From an uncultured Rhodobiaceae bacterium (GTDB taxonomy: Bacteria > Pseudomonadota > Alphaproteobacteria > Rhizobiales > TMED25): 55,671 nucleotides of DNA. The first letter of the stretch is position 1; the number at the start of each line of letters is the position of its first letter. This document shows, piece by piece, positions 15,412 through 25,332 of the stretch. The notes under the pieces are model-generated. The model had not been told where the DNA came from, did not search any database, and saw only the letters and a list, made by a program, of their open reading frames with translations. Location: NCBI GenBank assembly GCA_913045225.1, contig CAJWPC010000007.1:1-55671 (forward strand), given 5' to 3'. The position numbers and the translations under genes are program-made.

Positions 15412-16410
15412 ATGAATATAATATCTCAAATTGGCAATACGCCCCTTATACACTTAAAAGAGGTATCAGAGCTTACCTCTTGCCATATTTACGGAAAGGC
15501 TGAGTTCATGAATCCTGGTCTATCAGTAAAAGATAGAGCTGCACTTAGCATCATTGAAAACGCCGAAAAACGCGGTGATTTAAAAAAAGGTGGAACAATA
15601 GTTGAGGGTACTGCTGGGAATACCGGAATAGGAATAGCGCTTGTTGCTAATGCCAAAGGGTATAATGTCAAAATTATAATTCCAGAAACACAAAGCCAAG
15701 AAAAATTTGACACGTTAATTGCACTTGGAGTTGAGCTAATAAAAGTTCCAGCTGTACCATTTTCAGATCCTAATAACTATCAACATGTTGCAAGGAGAAT
15801 TGCTGAAGAGGAGATGAAATCGAATCCAAATGGTGCAATTTTTGCAGATCAGTGGAACAACCTGGATAATATGATGGCACACTACAGAACTACTGGTCCT
15901 GAGATCCTAGCGCAGACAAATAAACAAATAGACGGTTTTATTTGTTCAGTTGGGACCGGAGGAACACTCTCAGGTGTTTCAAAATTCTTAAGGGAAAACA
16001 AATCTGATATTCAAATTGGTATTGCTGACCCAAAAGGAGCAGCAATGTATAATTTTTTTCAGAATAATAAAGTTGAACCATCCGCAGGTAATTCTATTTC
16101 AGAGGGTATCGGACTTGGAAGAGTAACTCCTATAATCGAAGAAATTGAAAAAGTGGACTATTGTTATTCAATAGAGGACATAGACGCCTTACATTACATC
16201 TATAAACTTGTAAAGAATGAGGGTGTTATTCTTGGTGGATCAAGTGCAATAAATATCGCTGGGGCTGTTAACTTGGCGAAGGATATCGGTAAGGGAAAAA
16301 CAATAGTTACGATATTATGCGACCATGGAAGCCGGTATCAAAGCAAAATATATAATCAAAAATTTCTTAAAGAGAAGAAGTTACCTGTGCCAGATTGGTT
16401 AAAAAATTAA
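15412..16410 (+). CDS. cysK: Cysteine synthase A family PLP enzyme
   Basis: This 332-aa fold-type II PLP enzyme starts ISQIGNTPLIHLKEVSEL. It has the PLP lysine in NPGLSVKDRAA near residue 41, a substrate loop VEGTAGNTGIG near 65, a phosphate-binding GTGGT near 181 and GGSSA near 283. O-acetylserine sulfhydrylases make cysteine from O-acetylserine and sulfide. The loop reads EGTAGNTG instead of the E. coli EPTSGNTG, a variant I associate with an alphaproteobacterial CysK group; cystathionine-beta-synthase-like activity is an alternative. It is monocistronic in appearance. Its stop codon overlaps that of convergent lolD (both are read from TTAA at 16407-16410), leaving no room for a terminator between them. 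Confidence 0.85.
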   Translation: MNIISQIGNTPLIHLKEVSELTSCHIYGKAEFMNPGLSVKDRAALSIIENAEKRGDLKKGGTIVEGTAGNTGIGIALVANAKGYNVKIIIPETQSQEKFDTLIALGVELIKVPAVPFSDPNNYQHVARRIAEEEMKSNPNGAIFADQWNNLDNMMAHYRTTGPEILAQTNKQIDGFICSVGTGGTLSGVSKFLRENKSDIQIGIADPKGAAMYNFFQNNKVEPSAGNSISEGIGLGRVTPIIEEIEKVDYCYSIEDIDALHYIYKLVKNEGVILGGSSAINIAGAVNLAKDIGKGKTIVTILCDHGSRYQSKIYNQKFLKEKKLPVPDWLKN

Positions 16411-17108
16411 TTCTCGACAAGCTTTCCGTTAATTATTTTTATTATTCTGTCAGATTTTTCAGATAGTTTGGTATTGTGGGTTGCGAGTAATACGCTTGTA
16501 TTATTTTTTCGAGCAAGAGATATAAACTGTTCAAAGACAACCTCAGCAGTTTTGCTATCAAGATTACCCGTTGGTTCATCTGCGAGTAGTATATCTGGAT
16601 TATTAGCCAAGGCACGGCATATAGACACTCGTTGTTGTTCGCCACCAGAAAGTTGAGACGGCAAATGATTTATTCTATCTTGTAAACCCAGATTATCCAG
16701 TAGATCTCTCGCTCTACTCTTGGCGGATGTTTTCTCTAAGCCTGACAAAAGCATGGGTATTGCAACATTATCGATTGCAGTAAAATCGGAGAGTAAATGA
16801 TGGAATTGATAAATAAATCCAATAGACACTCTTCTTGTAATTGTACGATCAAAATCGGTCATTTTAGAACATTTCACCTTATTTATAAATATTTCACCGC
16901 TATTTGGTTTTTCCAGAAGTCCTGCGATATGAAGCATTGATGATTTACCTGACCCAGAATTACCAACCAAAGATACAATCTCTCCCCTTCTCATATCCAA
17001 ATTTATCTTATTTAAAACATTTATTTTATTATCGCCTTGTATATATACTCTTGATATATTTTCTAATGATAATACTACATCTAACTGATTTATATGTTTA
17101 TTATTCAT
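16407..17108 (-). CDS. lolD: Lipoprotein-releasing system ATP-binding protein LolD
   Basis: This 233-aa ABC ATPase has Walker A GNSGSGKSS near residue 49, Q-loop IGFIYQFHHLLSDFTAIDNV near 97, signature LSGGEQQR near 158, Walker B DILLADEPTGNLDSKT near 174 and the H-loop His in LLATHNTKLS. The LolD-specific FHHLL element is clear. With LolC it extracts lipoproteins from the inner membrane and hands them to LolA. It overlaps the lolC end by 8 nt (ATG within the upstream stop region), indicating translational coupling. There is one lolC-type gene beside it rather than separate lolC and lolE, as is usual in alphaproteobacteria. Confidence 0.95.
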   Translation of the reverse strand: MNNKHINQLDVVLSLENISRVYIQGDNKINVLNKINLDMRRGEIVSLVGNSGSGKSSMLHIAGLLEKPNSGEIFINKVKCSKMTDFDRTITRRVSIGFIYQFHHLLSDFTAIDNVAIPMLLSGLEKTSAKSRARDLLDNLGLQDRINHLPSQLSGGEQQRVSICRALANNPDILLADEPTGNLDSKTAEVVFEQFISLARKNNTSVLLATHNTKLSEKSDRIIKIINGKLVEN

Positions 17109-18372
17109 TTCTTAAAACCTCAACTGGATCTATTTTTGAGGCCTTCCATGATGGATATATTGATGCCAATATTGAAAATGACAAAGCCATAGTAATAACA
17201 GATAGTAATTCGTAATTATCAATCTCAGCTGGCAGCTTGGCCAAATAGTACATTTCGGGGGAAAAAAGTTCAGTTCCCGTTATTTTTGAGATAAATAAAC
17301 GAATTGCATCTATATTTTTACAAAATATCACACCAATTATCACTCCCAGAGTCGTTCCAGCAACGCCAATAGAAGATCCTGAAATAAAAAAAATCCGGAT
17401 TATCGAGCTTTTTGATGCACCGATTGTTCTTAGGATTGCAATATCAGAGTTTTTGTCTTTCACCAGCATGATCAGGCTAGATATGATATTTAAACCAGCA
17501 ACTAAAACAATTAGTGAGACAATTATAAACATTAAGTCCCTCTCCACTTCTAGCGCGGTAAAAAAGGTTTTATTCTGCTCTTTCCAAGAAGATACATAGC
17601 CCACTCCATCTACAATTTCTCGTATCTTTATTAATGCAGGATCGAGCTCTTCGGGTTTATCTAAAAATATCTCTATTGTATTTACTTTATCTTTCTTACT
17701 AAAGTATTTTTGGGCCTCTTTTAGGGGCATATATACAAAATTCGAGTCATACTCTGACATACCGATATTGAATATACCTGTTATGGGATAAGACTTTATC
17801 CTTGGCGTTGTCCCAAATGGGGTTTGCGAGCCTTTTGGAGAGATTAGGGTGAGTGTGTCTCCCATACCCAGCATTAGATTACGTGACATACCTGAACCGA
17901 TAAGTAGCCCCTCAATTTCGCTGTAACTATCTAAATCTAAGCTTTGATCTATTTTTGGAATATTCGAAATATCATTGTAATCTATTGCTTTAACAATAGC
18001 CCCGGCTGTTTGTTCGCCCGATGACACCATGACCTGAGAGTAAATTGTTGGCACAACTGAATAAACATTATCAATAAGCTCGATATCATCTTGTATTTGG
18101 TCATAGAACGCAATATCTGAACTGTATGATTGTATAGTTATATGACCATTAATACCAAGTATTTTATCTAATAATTCTGATCGAAAACCATTCATAACAG
18201 CAAGGACGATAATTAAAGTGGCAACGCCCAACATAATGCCGACCAATGAAAACAAACTTATAATTGATATGAAACCTTCTTTCTTTTTGGAGCGTAAGTA
18301 TCTGAATGCTATCTTCCACTCAAACGATGCAAATGGACGGGTCTGTTTATTTGATTTAATTTTTTTAACCAT
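17101..18372 (-). CDS. lolC: Lipoprotein-releasing system permease LolC/E
   Basis: This 423-aa FtsX-family permease has an N-terminal membrane helix in a region reading [20 protein letters not shown] then [16 protein letters not shown] large periplasmic domain (about 60-275) follows, then three C-terminal helices ([17 protein letters not shown], the helix around 325, and a last one near 385-410), ending [17 protein letters not shown]. The sequence between the helices includes [15 protein letters not shown], the ATPase-coupling element. It pairs with LolD to release outer-membrane lipoproteins. It overlaps proS by 8 nt and lolD by 8 nt, so the three are coupled in one transcript coming from the RNase J/nuo side. 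Confidence 0.94.
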   Translation of the reverse strand: MVKKIKSNKQTRPFASFEWKIAFRYLRSKKKEGFISIISLFSLVGIMLGVATLIIVLAVMNGFRSELLDKILGINGHITIQSYSSDIAFYDQIQDDIELIDNVYSVVPTIYSQVMVSSGEQTAGAIVKAIDYNDISNIPKIDQSLDLDSYSEIEGLLIGSGMSRNLMLGMGDTLTLISPKGSQTPFGTTPRIKSYPITGIFNIGMSEYDSNFVYMPLKEAQKYFSKKDKVNTIEIFLDKPEELDPALIKIREIVDGVGYVSSWKEQNKTFFTALEVERDLMFIIVSLIVLVAGLNIISSLIMLVKDKNSDIAILRTIGASKSSIIRIFFISGSSIGVAGTTLGVIIGVIFCKNIDAIRLFISKITGTELFSPEMYYLAKLPAEIDNYELLSVITMALSFSILASIYPSWKASKIDPVEVLRNE

Positions 18373-19681
18373 TATTAAATTGCTTCAGGAACTCATCAAT
18401 TTTTATTACTTGCACTTTTCCTGAAGACCTCTCTTTCAATTCGAGTGTATTATTCTGGATAGAATTTTTACCAAGTATTATTTGCTGTGGTATGCCAATT
18501 AGATCTGCTTTATTTAGTTTTTCACCTACAGAGCTGGTGGTGTCATCATAGAGAAGGCTATTATTTTGAGATATTTTTTTGTAAATCATTTCCGAGAGTT
18601 TAGCCAAATTTTCATCTTTCGGGCTAAGATTTAGAAGCACGTAGTCAAACGGTGAAACGCTTTTTGGCCAAATAATACCTTTATCATCATGGCTTGCTTC
18701 AATTATTGCTGCAACCAGGCGTGAAACCCCAATACCATATGAACCAGATTGAATTGGATTTATTTTTCCTTCACTATCTTGAACATTTGCTTTGAGTGGC
18801 TTTGTGTATTTATCACCAAAGAAAAATACATGACCAACCTCAATACCCCTCATTTCTAATCTATTTTCCTGACCAACCTTTTTCTCGTAAGTCTCCTGAT
18901 CATACATATCATCTGTTACAGAATAATATTGTGTCCATTCCTCAACGATATTTTTTGAGTCATTTTCGTAATCAACATTGTCTGCAATTTCTAAGTCTAA
19001 TATCCTCTTATCAATATAAACCTTACTCTCACCAGTATTTGCTAATATTATAAACTCATGGCTTAAGTTGCCACCTATAGGCCCCGACTCAGCCTCCATA
19101 GGAATTGCCTTTAATCCCATTCTTTGAAAAGTCTTTAAATAAGATAAAAACATCCGACTGTATGATATTCTCCCCTCTTCTTCGCTAATATCAAAAGAAT
19201 ATGAGTCTTTCATTAGAAATTCTTTGCAACGCATCACACCAAAACGAGGGCGTATTTCGTCTCTGAACTTCCATTGAATGTGAAATAGAGTTTTTGGAAG
19301 ATTTTTATAGGATTTAAAGTAATGGCTTGATATATCTGTGATTTGCTCTTCATTCGTTGGTCCATATAGTATATCTCTATCATGCCTATCTTTCATTCTA
19401 AGCATCTCGGCGCCGTAGTCATCATACCGACCACTTTTTCTCCATAAATCTGCAGATTGTATTGTTGGCATTAATAATTCAATAGCCCCTGCGCGAACCT
19501 GCTCTTCTCTCACAATTTGTTCAATTTTCTTCAAAACTGCATAACCAAAAGGTAACCAAACATAAATACCAGAACTTGCTTGGCGAATCATGCCTGTGCG
19601 TAGCATCAACTGGTGCGAGATAATCTCAGCATCTTTTGGAAATTCCTTCAAAGTTGGCAAAAAATATTCACTTAATCTCAT
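18365..19681 (-). CDS. proS: Prolyl-tRNA synthetase (short alphaproteobacterial type)
   Basis: This 438-aa class II synthetase starts [18 protein letters not shown]. Class II motif 1 lies in the segment around residue 40-60, motif 2 in [17 protein letters not shown] near 139 and motif 3 in [13 protein letters not shown] near 312, followed by a C-terminal anticodon-binding domain. It charges tRNA-Pro. At 438 residues it is much shorter than the E. coli enzyme (about 570) because the inserted editing domain between motifs 2 and 3 is missing, which is normal in alphaproteobacteria. Mis-charged Ala-tRNA-Pro is then usually cleared by a separate ProXp/YbaK protein, not encoded in this window. It lies 7 nt after the DUF1467 gene and overlaps lolC by 8 nt. 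Confidence 0.96.
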   Translation of the reverse strand: MRLSEYFLPTLKEFPKDAEIISHQLMLRTGMIRQASSGIYVWLPFGYAVLKKIEQIVREEQVRAGAIELLMPTIQSADLWRKSGRYDDYGAEMLRMKDRHDRDILYGPTNEEQITDISSHYFKSYKNLPKTLFHIQWKFRDEIRPRFGVMRCKEFLMKDSYSFDISEEEGRISYSRMFLSYLKTFQRMGLKAIPMEAESGPIGGNLSHEFIILANTGESKVYIDKRILDLEIADNVDYENDSKNIVEEWTQYYSVTDDMYDQETYEKKVGQENRLEMRGIEVGHVFFFGDKYTKPLKANVQDSEGKINPIQSGSYGIGVSRLVAAIIEASHDDKGIIWPKSVSPFDYVLLNLSPKDENLAKLSEMIYKKISQNNSLLYDDTTSSVGEKLNKADLIGIPQQIILGKNSIQNNTLELKERSSGKVQVIKIDEFLKQFNNG

Positions 19682-19688
19682 AACTAAC

Positions 19689-19946
19689 TCAATTAATACC
19701 CAATATTCCGTCTATTGTTAAAATATTAAAATAAAAAATTACGACTAAAATTAATAATATAATAAATGTAACAAATGTTGTAACAATGATTTTAAAGAGT
19801 AGATTCGGATTGATCGGTACGCTTCCATGTATTCCCTCAACGTCTATACCTTTATCCATATGAGTGGTAATATTTAAAGGCAGGACAATAAAGAACACTA
19901 TCCACCATAAAATAAAGAAAATACCGAATAATGTGAAATAATTCAT
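19689..19946 (-). CDS. DUF1467 family small membrane protein
   Basis: This 85-aa protein has two membrane helices (about residues 7-24 and 50-75) joined by a loop with the typical [17 protein letters not shown] segment. DUF1467 proteins are found almost only in alphaproteobacteria, commonly next to proS, exactly as here. Their function is unknown. It is 7 nt upstream of proS and 12 nt downstream of the RNase J gene, so it is part of the same transcript. Confidence 0.9.
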   Translation of the reverse strand: MNYFTLFGIFFILWWIVFFIVLPLNITTHMDKGIDVEGIHGSVPINPNLLFKIIVTTFVTFIILLILVVIFYFNILTIDGILGIN

Positions 19947-19958
19947 ATTAAAATCACC

Positions 19959-21635
19959 TTATACAAATGTTAAACAAACCTTTATAAAAGGCTTTTTACC
20001 CCATATTGAAAATAAATGGTTTCTTATATTTTTCTCAATATATCCTATCAGATAATCATCATCTGATTTTTTTGCTTTAGGAAGCGAGTCAAGCGCATCA
20101 TCAATTTTATATTCTATAAATTCTAAAACATTATCTATATCATCCATTTTATTTGGTATTCCAAACGTTTCAACTATTGGATCAACATAAAGTATAAAAT
20201 TTTTATCTAAAACAAGATTTATGAAAACTACACCTGACTCCTGAAGCCTTCTTCTGTCTTTTAACGCTCTATCATTTGGTGTAATAAATATATCACCATC
20301 TCTAAGGTAAAAATTTGGCTCGTTTTGATCCCAAAGCATTGGACTATCTGGATATAATCTTACAAGGTCACCATTTTTTGCAAAGATGGGATTCTTTATG
20401 TTATTTTCTCTAGCAACTTTTATATGCTCTGCCAAATGAAATAATTCACCGTGCATTGGTATAAGTGTATTGGGCTTGAGTAGGTTATACAGCTTTTCAA
20501 CTTCAGGTCTTGACGGATGACCTGTCGTATGAATGTCCTGTGTTGAGTCATCGATTATACTAGCACCATATTCTATAATTTTATTTTTTAAAAAACCTAT
20601 TGAATTTTCATTACCCGGTATGGTCTTAGAAGAGAAAATTACTGTATCATCTTTTGCTAACTGAACTATATTATTCCTACCATTCGCAATTTTACTCAAT
20701 GCAGCGTTTGGCTCACCCTGACTTCCTGTACAAATAAGACAAATATCTTTTTTTGAATTCTTGTTAATATCCCTTTCATCGATAAAAAAAATGTCCTTAT
20801 CTATATAGCCACATACCTTTGCAACTTTAACAAATCTTTTTATTGATCTGCCAGATAGGACAACTTTCCTATTATTACTATGCGCTGCATTTATTATAGA
20901 TATTAGGCGCGAAACATTTGACGAGAAAGTTGTTACAATGGCCATACCTTTTATACCTTTTATAGCCTTCTTTAAGTTTGAGGCGACCTTCGTTTCAGTA
21001 ATTGATGGCTCACTTCTAAATATATTTGTAGAGTCACATACAAGGATATCGCATTTATTATTTCCAATTTTTTTAAACTTTTCGAGATCCGTTTTTCTGT
21101 TTATTACTGGTTTTTCGTCAATCTTCCAATCAGCTGTATGGATAATGTTTATACCACCTATAGTTATATTAATTGCATTCGGCTCCGGAATAGAATGTGC
21201 AACATTAATTAAATTACACTTAAACTTACCAATGTTGAAAGCGGCATTATCTTTTAATATTTTAATATCAAGATAATTTTCAGAATAGTCTTCGGATATT
21301 TTTTCTTTAAGGAGTTCTGATGTAAATTTTGTACAATATATTGGGACATCAATCTTATTGTTAATTATTGAACTAACCGCACCATAGTGATCTTCATGTG
21401 AGTGTGTTAATATTATCGCCAATAAATTATTTTGTTTATTATTAAGAAAGTCGATATCTGGTACCATAATATCGATCCCTGGATAGTAATCATCAGCAAA
21501 TCCGATACCACAATCAACCATTATCCAATTAGTCTCGTTATTTGGAAGCTTATATCCATATAAATAAAGGTTCATACCAATCTGACCAGCCCCACCAATA
21601 GGACTGTAAAAAACTTCCATTTTATCTTGTGCCAT
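19959..21635 (-). CDS. rnj: Ribonuclease J
   Basis: This 558-aa metallo-beta-lactamase/beta-CASP ribonuclease has the zinc motif LTHSHEDHYGAV near residue 77. beta-CASP features follow, including the FSSNVSRL region near 240, CTGSQGEPNAALSK near 330 and GHPSRPEVEKLYNLLKP near 388. An HGELFHLAEH segment and a C-terminal dimerisation domain come last. RNase J combines endonuclease and 5' exonuclease activity in RNA maturation and decay. The frame is open to 21689, but ATG 21635 has a strong AGGAG five nt upstream and avoids a 47-nt overlap with birA; it gives a normal family length. It is placed between birA and the DUF1467 gene, a conserved alphaproteobacterial order. Confidence 0.95.
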   Translation of the reverse strand: MAQDKMEVFYSPIGGAGQIGMNLYLYGYKLPNNETNWIMVDCGIGFADDYYPGIDIMVPDIDFLNNKQNNLLAIILTHSHEDHYGAVSSIINNKIDVPIYCTKFTSELLKEKISEDYSENYLDIKILKDNAAFNIGKFKCNLINVAHSIPEPNAINITIGGINIIHTADWKIDEKPVINRKTDLEKFKKIGNNKCDILVCDSTNIFRSEPSITETKVASNLKKAIKGIKGMAIVTTFSSNVSRLISIINAAHSNNRKVVLSGRSIKRFVKVAKVCGYIDKDIFFIDERDINKNSKKDICLICTGSQGEPNAALSKIANGRNNIVQLAKDDTVIFSSKTIPGNENSIGFLKNKIIEYGASIIDDSTQDIHTTGHPSRPEVEKLYNLLKPNTLIPMHGELFHLAEHIKVARENNIKNPIFAKNGDLVRLYPDSPMLWDQNEPNFYLRDGDIFITPNDRALKDRRRLQESGVVFINLVLDKNFILYVDPIVETFGIPNKMDDIDNVLEFIEYKIDDALDSLPKAKKSDDDYLIGYIEKNIRNHLFSIWGKKPFIKVCLTFV

Positions 21636-21642
21636 GCGACTC

Positions 21643-22380
21643 CTAACTAAATATTTCTCCAGTATTAATAATTTCTTTCTTGCTTCCAACCCTAAGTATC
21701 AAGTTTCCTTTATCATCAATGTTTTCAAATACACCTTCGATAATAATATTTTTTTTCTTTGCTTTAATTACCCTCCCATGATCACGTGTTAGCATTAACC
21801 AATAATCCTTGAAATACGTGAATGATTCACCATAATTCCATATATTTATCATTTTATTAAAATTTATAATTAATTTATTAAAGCACTCTTCAACAGTAAC
21901 ATTCTTTTGAACCTCCTGTAAGTAAGAAAAAAATGCTTCATTCCTATCATGGGTATATCTAACATTTATACCAAAGCCGACAATCAAATAGAATTTATTC
22001 TCAATGAAAACGGACTCCAATAATATTCCGCAGAGCTTTTTTTCATCTAAGAATACATCGTTTGGCCACTTCAACTGTATTTTATTTTTCCCAATTATAT
22101 CTTCTATGGTTTTGGCGGCTACTACTGCGCTTAATATACTTAACTGACTGACGTGTGAAAAATCTAATTTAGCATCACTAATAACTGTGGTCGCATACAG
22201 TCCACCCATTGGAGAAGACCAAATATTTCCTCGTCTGCCACGCCCATCTATTTGTTGATCAGCAATAATCCAATTGAAATATTCTTTATTCTTGAGAAGG
22301 TTGATAGCAGTTTCATTGGTTGAATTAACTGAACTCAATCGCTTAATTAATAATTTATTTGGAGGCCATAAGGTCATCAT
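21643..22380 (-). CDS. birA: Biotin-[acetyl-CoA-carboxylase] ligase
   Basis: This 245-aa protein is a group I biotin protein ligase without an N-terminal DNA-binding domain, so it is not a repressor. Motifs are STNETAINLL near residue 18, DQQIDGRGRRGNIWSSPMGG near 41, QLKWPNDVFLDEKKLCGILLE near 100 and VGFGINV near 132. The C-terminal SH3-like domain holds GVFENIDDKGNLILR. It attaches biotin to carboxylase carrier proteins such as AccB. It overlaps nuoN by 4 nt (the start lies in the nuoN stop) and sits between the complex I genes and RNase J, a common alphaproteobacterial order. Confidence 0.95.
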   Translation of the reverse strand: MMTLWPPNKLLIKRLSSVNSTNETAINLLKNKEYFNWIIADQQIDGRGRRGNIWSSPMGGLYATTVISDAKLDFSHVSQLSILSAVVAAKTIEDIIGKNKIQLKWPNDVFLDEKKLCGILLESVFIENKFYLIVGFGINVRYTHDRNEAFFSYLQEVQKNVTVEECFNKLIINFNKMINIWNYGESFTYFKDYWLMLTRDHGRVIKAKKKNIIIEGVFENIDDKGNLILRVGSKKEIINTGEIFS

Positions 22381-23807
22381 ATAAATAAAGAGGCAGATGC
22401 AGTGCCTGCAAAATTTATAAAGATTGAAGGTCTTAGAAAGAATAAGAGTGTGATTGCTGTCAGCAAATAGATAATAGTCTTTAATCTCTTTGATATCGGA
22501 TCAAATGAAATTGCAGACTCTTCAAAATACATTACCTTGATAATTCTAAGGTAATAAAATGCACTGATGACACTTGATAAAACACCAAATATTGCAAGAT
22601 AATAAAGTTTTGCATCTATAGCCGCATACAAGACATAAAACTTGGCAAAAAACCCAGCTAGTGGCGGTATGCCTGCTAATGAGAAGAGAAGGATGGATAT
22701 TATTAAAGCCATAGCAGGATTTATTTTTGCAAGACCCGAAATATCTTCGATATTCTCAATATGTTCATCATTAGTTTTGAGCGCAATGATTGATATAAAT
22801 AGAGCAAGCGACATCACAAGATAAATTAGCATATAGAGAGATAGGCTTCTCACACCATCAAAAGAGCCATTAATCACACCCATCAATGCAAAACCCATAT
22901 GGCTTATTGATGAGTAAGCCAATAGTCGTTTTAGGTTACGCTGTCCAATTGCAGAAAATGCACCCAGTAACATAGAAAATATAGATAGCAAAATAAGTAT
23001 TGACTGCCAGTCCTCCATTAAGGTTGGCATAGCTGTAATTAATATTCTGACAATTAGACCGAGAGCTGCAATCTTTGGAGCAACAGCGAAGAAAGCGGTA
23101 ACTGTTGTTGGTGAGCCTTCATAAACATCGGGCGTCCACATATGAAAAGGGACTGCCGAAATTTTAAATGCAAAACCAGCAAGAGTGAAAGCAACGCCAA
23201 TTAAAATACCAACATCATATTCTGATAAATTTGCTGCAATCTCATTATAATATATTGATCCGGTATACCCATATATAAGAGATAAACCATAGAGAAGTAT
23301 GCATGAAGAGAGAGCGCCAAGAACAAAATATTTTAATCCAGACTCAGTTGATTTTGATGATTTATTACGGATTGATGCCAAAACATAGAGAGGCAGGCTT
23401 TGTAGTTCTATAGATAAGTAAAGCGAAATTAGATCATTGGATGAAACCATAATCATCATTCCAACAACTGAAAGTAAGACTAAAATAATATATTCAAACT
23501 TAAGTAGATTAATATTTCTCAGATAAATGTTTGATACAACTAATATTATTATTGAAGATATAAGTATTAATGTTTTCAAGTATAAAGAAAAAGAGTCTGT
23601 AATTAATGAGCCCCCAAAACTAACTCCTTTCGGAACGCTACCTGAAAATATTAAAAATAAAACCACTAATAGGCTAAGAATTGCCAAATTAGAAATTGTA
23701 GTATAAGTTTTTTCATTTTTTTTGAAAACCCCAATTATTAATAGAAACATAGATACAATTGTTATGGCTATTTCTGGTAAAACTGGTGTAAATATTAAAA
23801 GATTCAT
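22377..23807 (-). CDS. nuoN: NADH-quinone oxidoreductase subunit N
   Basis: This 476-aa antiporter-like membrane subunit of complex I has about fourteen helices. Landmarks are IELQSLPLYVLASIR near residue 133, FKISAVPFHMWTPDVYEG near 214 with the conserved proton-path Lys, and RLLAYSSISHMGFALMG near 289. It forms part of the proton-pumping membrane arm with NuoL and NuoM. It is the last of the 14 nuo genes, 1 nt after nuoM, and overlaps birA by 4 nt. The length is normal. Confidence 0.97.
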   Translation of the reverse strand: MNLLIFTPVLPEIAITIVSMFLLIIGVFKKNEKTYTTISNLAILSLLVVLFLIFSGSVPKGVSFGGSLITDSFSLYLKTLILISSIIILVVSNIYLRNINLLKFEYIILVLLSVVGMMIMVSSNDLISLYLSIELQSLPLYVLASIRNKSSKSTESGLKYFVLGALSSCILLYGLSLIYGYTGSIYYNEIAANLSEYDVGILIGVAFTLAGFAFKISAVPFHMWTPDVYEGSPTTVTAFFAVAPKIAALGLIVRILITAMPTLMEDWQSILILLSIFSMLLGAFSAIGQRNLKRLLAYSSISHMGFALMGVINGSFDGVRSLSLYMLIYLVMSLALFISIIALKTNDEHIENIEDISGLAKINPAMALIISILLFSLAGIPPLAGFFAKFYVLYAAIDAKLYYLAIFGVLSSVISAFYYLRIIKVMYFEESAISFDPISKRLKTIIYLLTAITLLFFLRPSIFINFAGTASASLFI

Positions 23808-23808
23808 T

Positions 23809-25332
23809 TTAAGTGCCTATTTCCAGATTAACGCTAACCAAATGGGATTGGTACTGTTCAATTGCATAATTATAATTATCTATTAAGTTCGTTGTGCTTG
23901 CAGCAGTCAAATCAATTACCATATTCGGGTAAACACCAAATAAGATTATCAGTAATACGAATGGTAGTAAGATTATATACTCTCTTAGATTTAGATCTAA
24001 CAACTTTTCAACTTCATCATTTGTAATCACACCAAAAATAACTCTTTTGTATAACCACAGAGCATATGCTGCAGACAATATGACACCGGTGGTTGCAAAA
24101 AATGCAACATACAAATTCACTTTAAATGCGCCAAGTAATGTTAAAAATTCACCGACAAATCCGCTCGTTCCAGGTAAACCAATATTTGCCATTGTAAACA
24201 CGAGGAAAAAGGCTGCATAGATTGGCATCTTCTTTACAACACCACCATACACTGCAATCTCTCTTGTGTGTAATCTGTCATAAATAACACCAACTGATAA
24301 AAATAAAGCTGATGAGATAAGTCCATGGCTAATCATTTGAAATACACCACCTTGAATTCCTTGGTCAGTGAATGTGAATATTCCCATTGTCACAAAACCC
24401 ATGTGCGCAACAGAAGAATATGCAATAAGTTTTTTTATATCTTCCTGCGCAATTGCGATAAAGGAAGTATATATAATTGCGATCACAGACAGAACAAAAA
24501 CAAGGTCAGTAAAAACAAATGATCCAATTGGAAATAGTGGGATAGAAAATCGCAATATACCATAACCCCCCATTTTTAGTAAAACACCTGCTAAGATTAC
24601 AGACCCTGCAGTTGGAGCTTCAACATGTGCATCAGGAAGCCAAGTATGGACGGGAAACATTGGCATTTTAACAGCAAACGAAATAAAAAATGCTAGCCAG
24701 AGCCAGTTTTGGATTGAATAATTAAAATCATATCCACTAAGAATTGTGACATCCGTTGTACCAGTGACTATATATATATAAATAATTGCAATTAACATTA
24801 AGACAGACCCACTTAATGTGTATAAGAAAAATTTGAATGTTGCATAGACACGCCTAGCGCCACCCCAAACACCAATAATGAGGAACATAGGAATAAGACA
24901 GGCTTCAAAAAAAAGATAAAATACTACAAGATCTAAAGCGCAAAATACTCCAATCATCAAAGATTCGAGTATTAAGAATGCAACCATATAATCCTTAATT
25001 TTATTACTAACGTTAGTCCAGCTTGCCAAGATACAAAATGGCATCAGAAATGTAGTAAGTATTATTAAAAACAGCGAAATACCATCAATCCCGACATGAT
25101 ATGTTATATTTTCTGCCAGCCATGCGTATCGTTCAATGAATTGAAATTCAGAAGATAATTTGTCGAAATTGACCCATAAAAAAATTGAAGCTAGAAAATT
25201 AACAATACACGTATATAAAGCAACAATTTTTATATTTCTTTTACCAATCTCATCCTCGCTATTTATTAGCAAGATTGTTAAAGATCCAAGTAAAGGGATC
25301 AGTATTATTGTCGATAATATTGGCCAATCCAT
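23809..25332 (-). CDS. nuoM: NADH-quinone oxidoreductase subunit M
   Basis: This 507-aa antiporter-like membrane subunit has about fourteen helices. FFEACLIPMFLIIGVWGG near residue 140 carries the conserved Glu of helix 5, and FAVKMPMFPVHTWLPDAHVE near 217 the essential Lys. IKKLIAYSSVAHMGFV lies near 297. It pumps protons in the complex I membrane arm. It shares one base with the nuoL stop (start and stop meet in TAATG), so translation is coupled, and it is 1 nt ahead of nuoN. Confidence 0.97.
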   Translation of the reverse strand: MDWPILSTIILIPLLGSLTILLINSEDEIGKRNIKIVALYTCIVNFLASIFLWVNFDKLSSEFQFIERYAWLAENITYHVGIDGISLFLIILTTFLMPFCILASWTNVSNKIKDYMVAFLILESLMIGVFCALDLVVFYLFFEACLIPMFLIIGVWGGARRVYATFKFFLYTLSGSVLMLIAIIYIYIVTGTTDVTILSGYDFNYSIQNWLWLAFFISFAVKMPMFPVHTWLPDAHVEAPTAGSVILAGVLLKMGGYGILRFSIPLFPIGSFVFTDLVFVLSVIAIIYTSFIAIAQEDIKKLIAYSSVAHMGFVTMGIFTFTDQGIQGGVFQMISHGLISSALFLSVGVIYDRLHTREIAVYGGVVKKMPIYAAFFLVFTMANIGLPGTSGFVGEFLTLLGAFKVNLYVAFFATTGVILSAAYALWLYKRVIFGVITNDEVEKLLDLNLREYIILLPFVLLIILFGVYPNMVIDLTAASTTNLIDNYNYAIEQYQSHLVSVNLEIGT

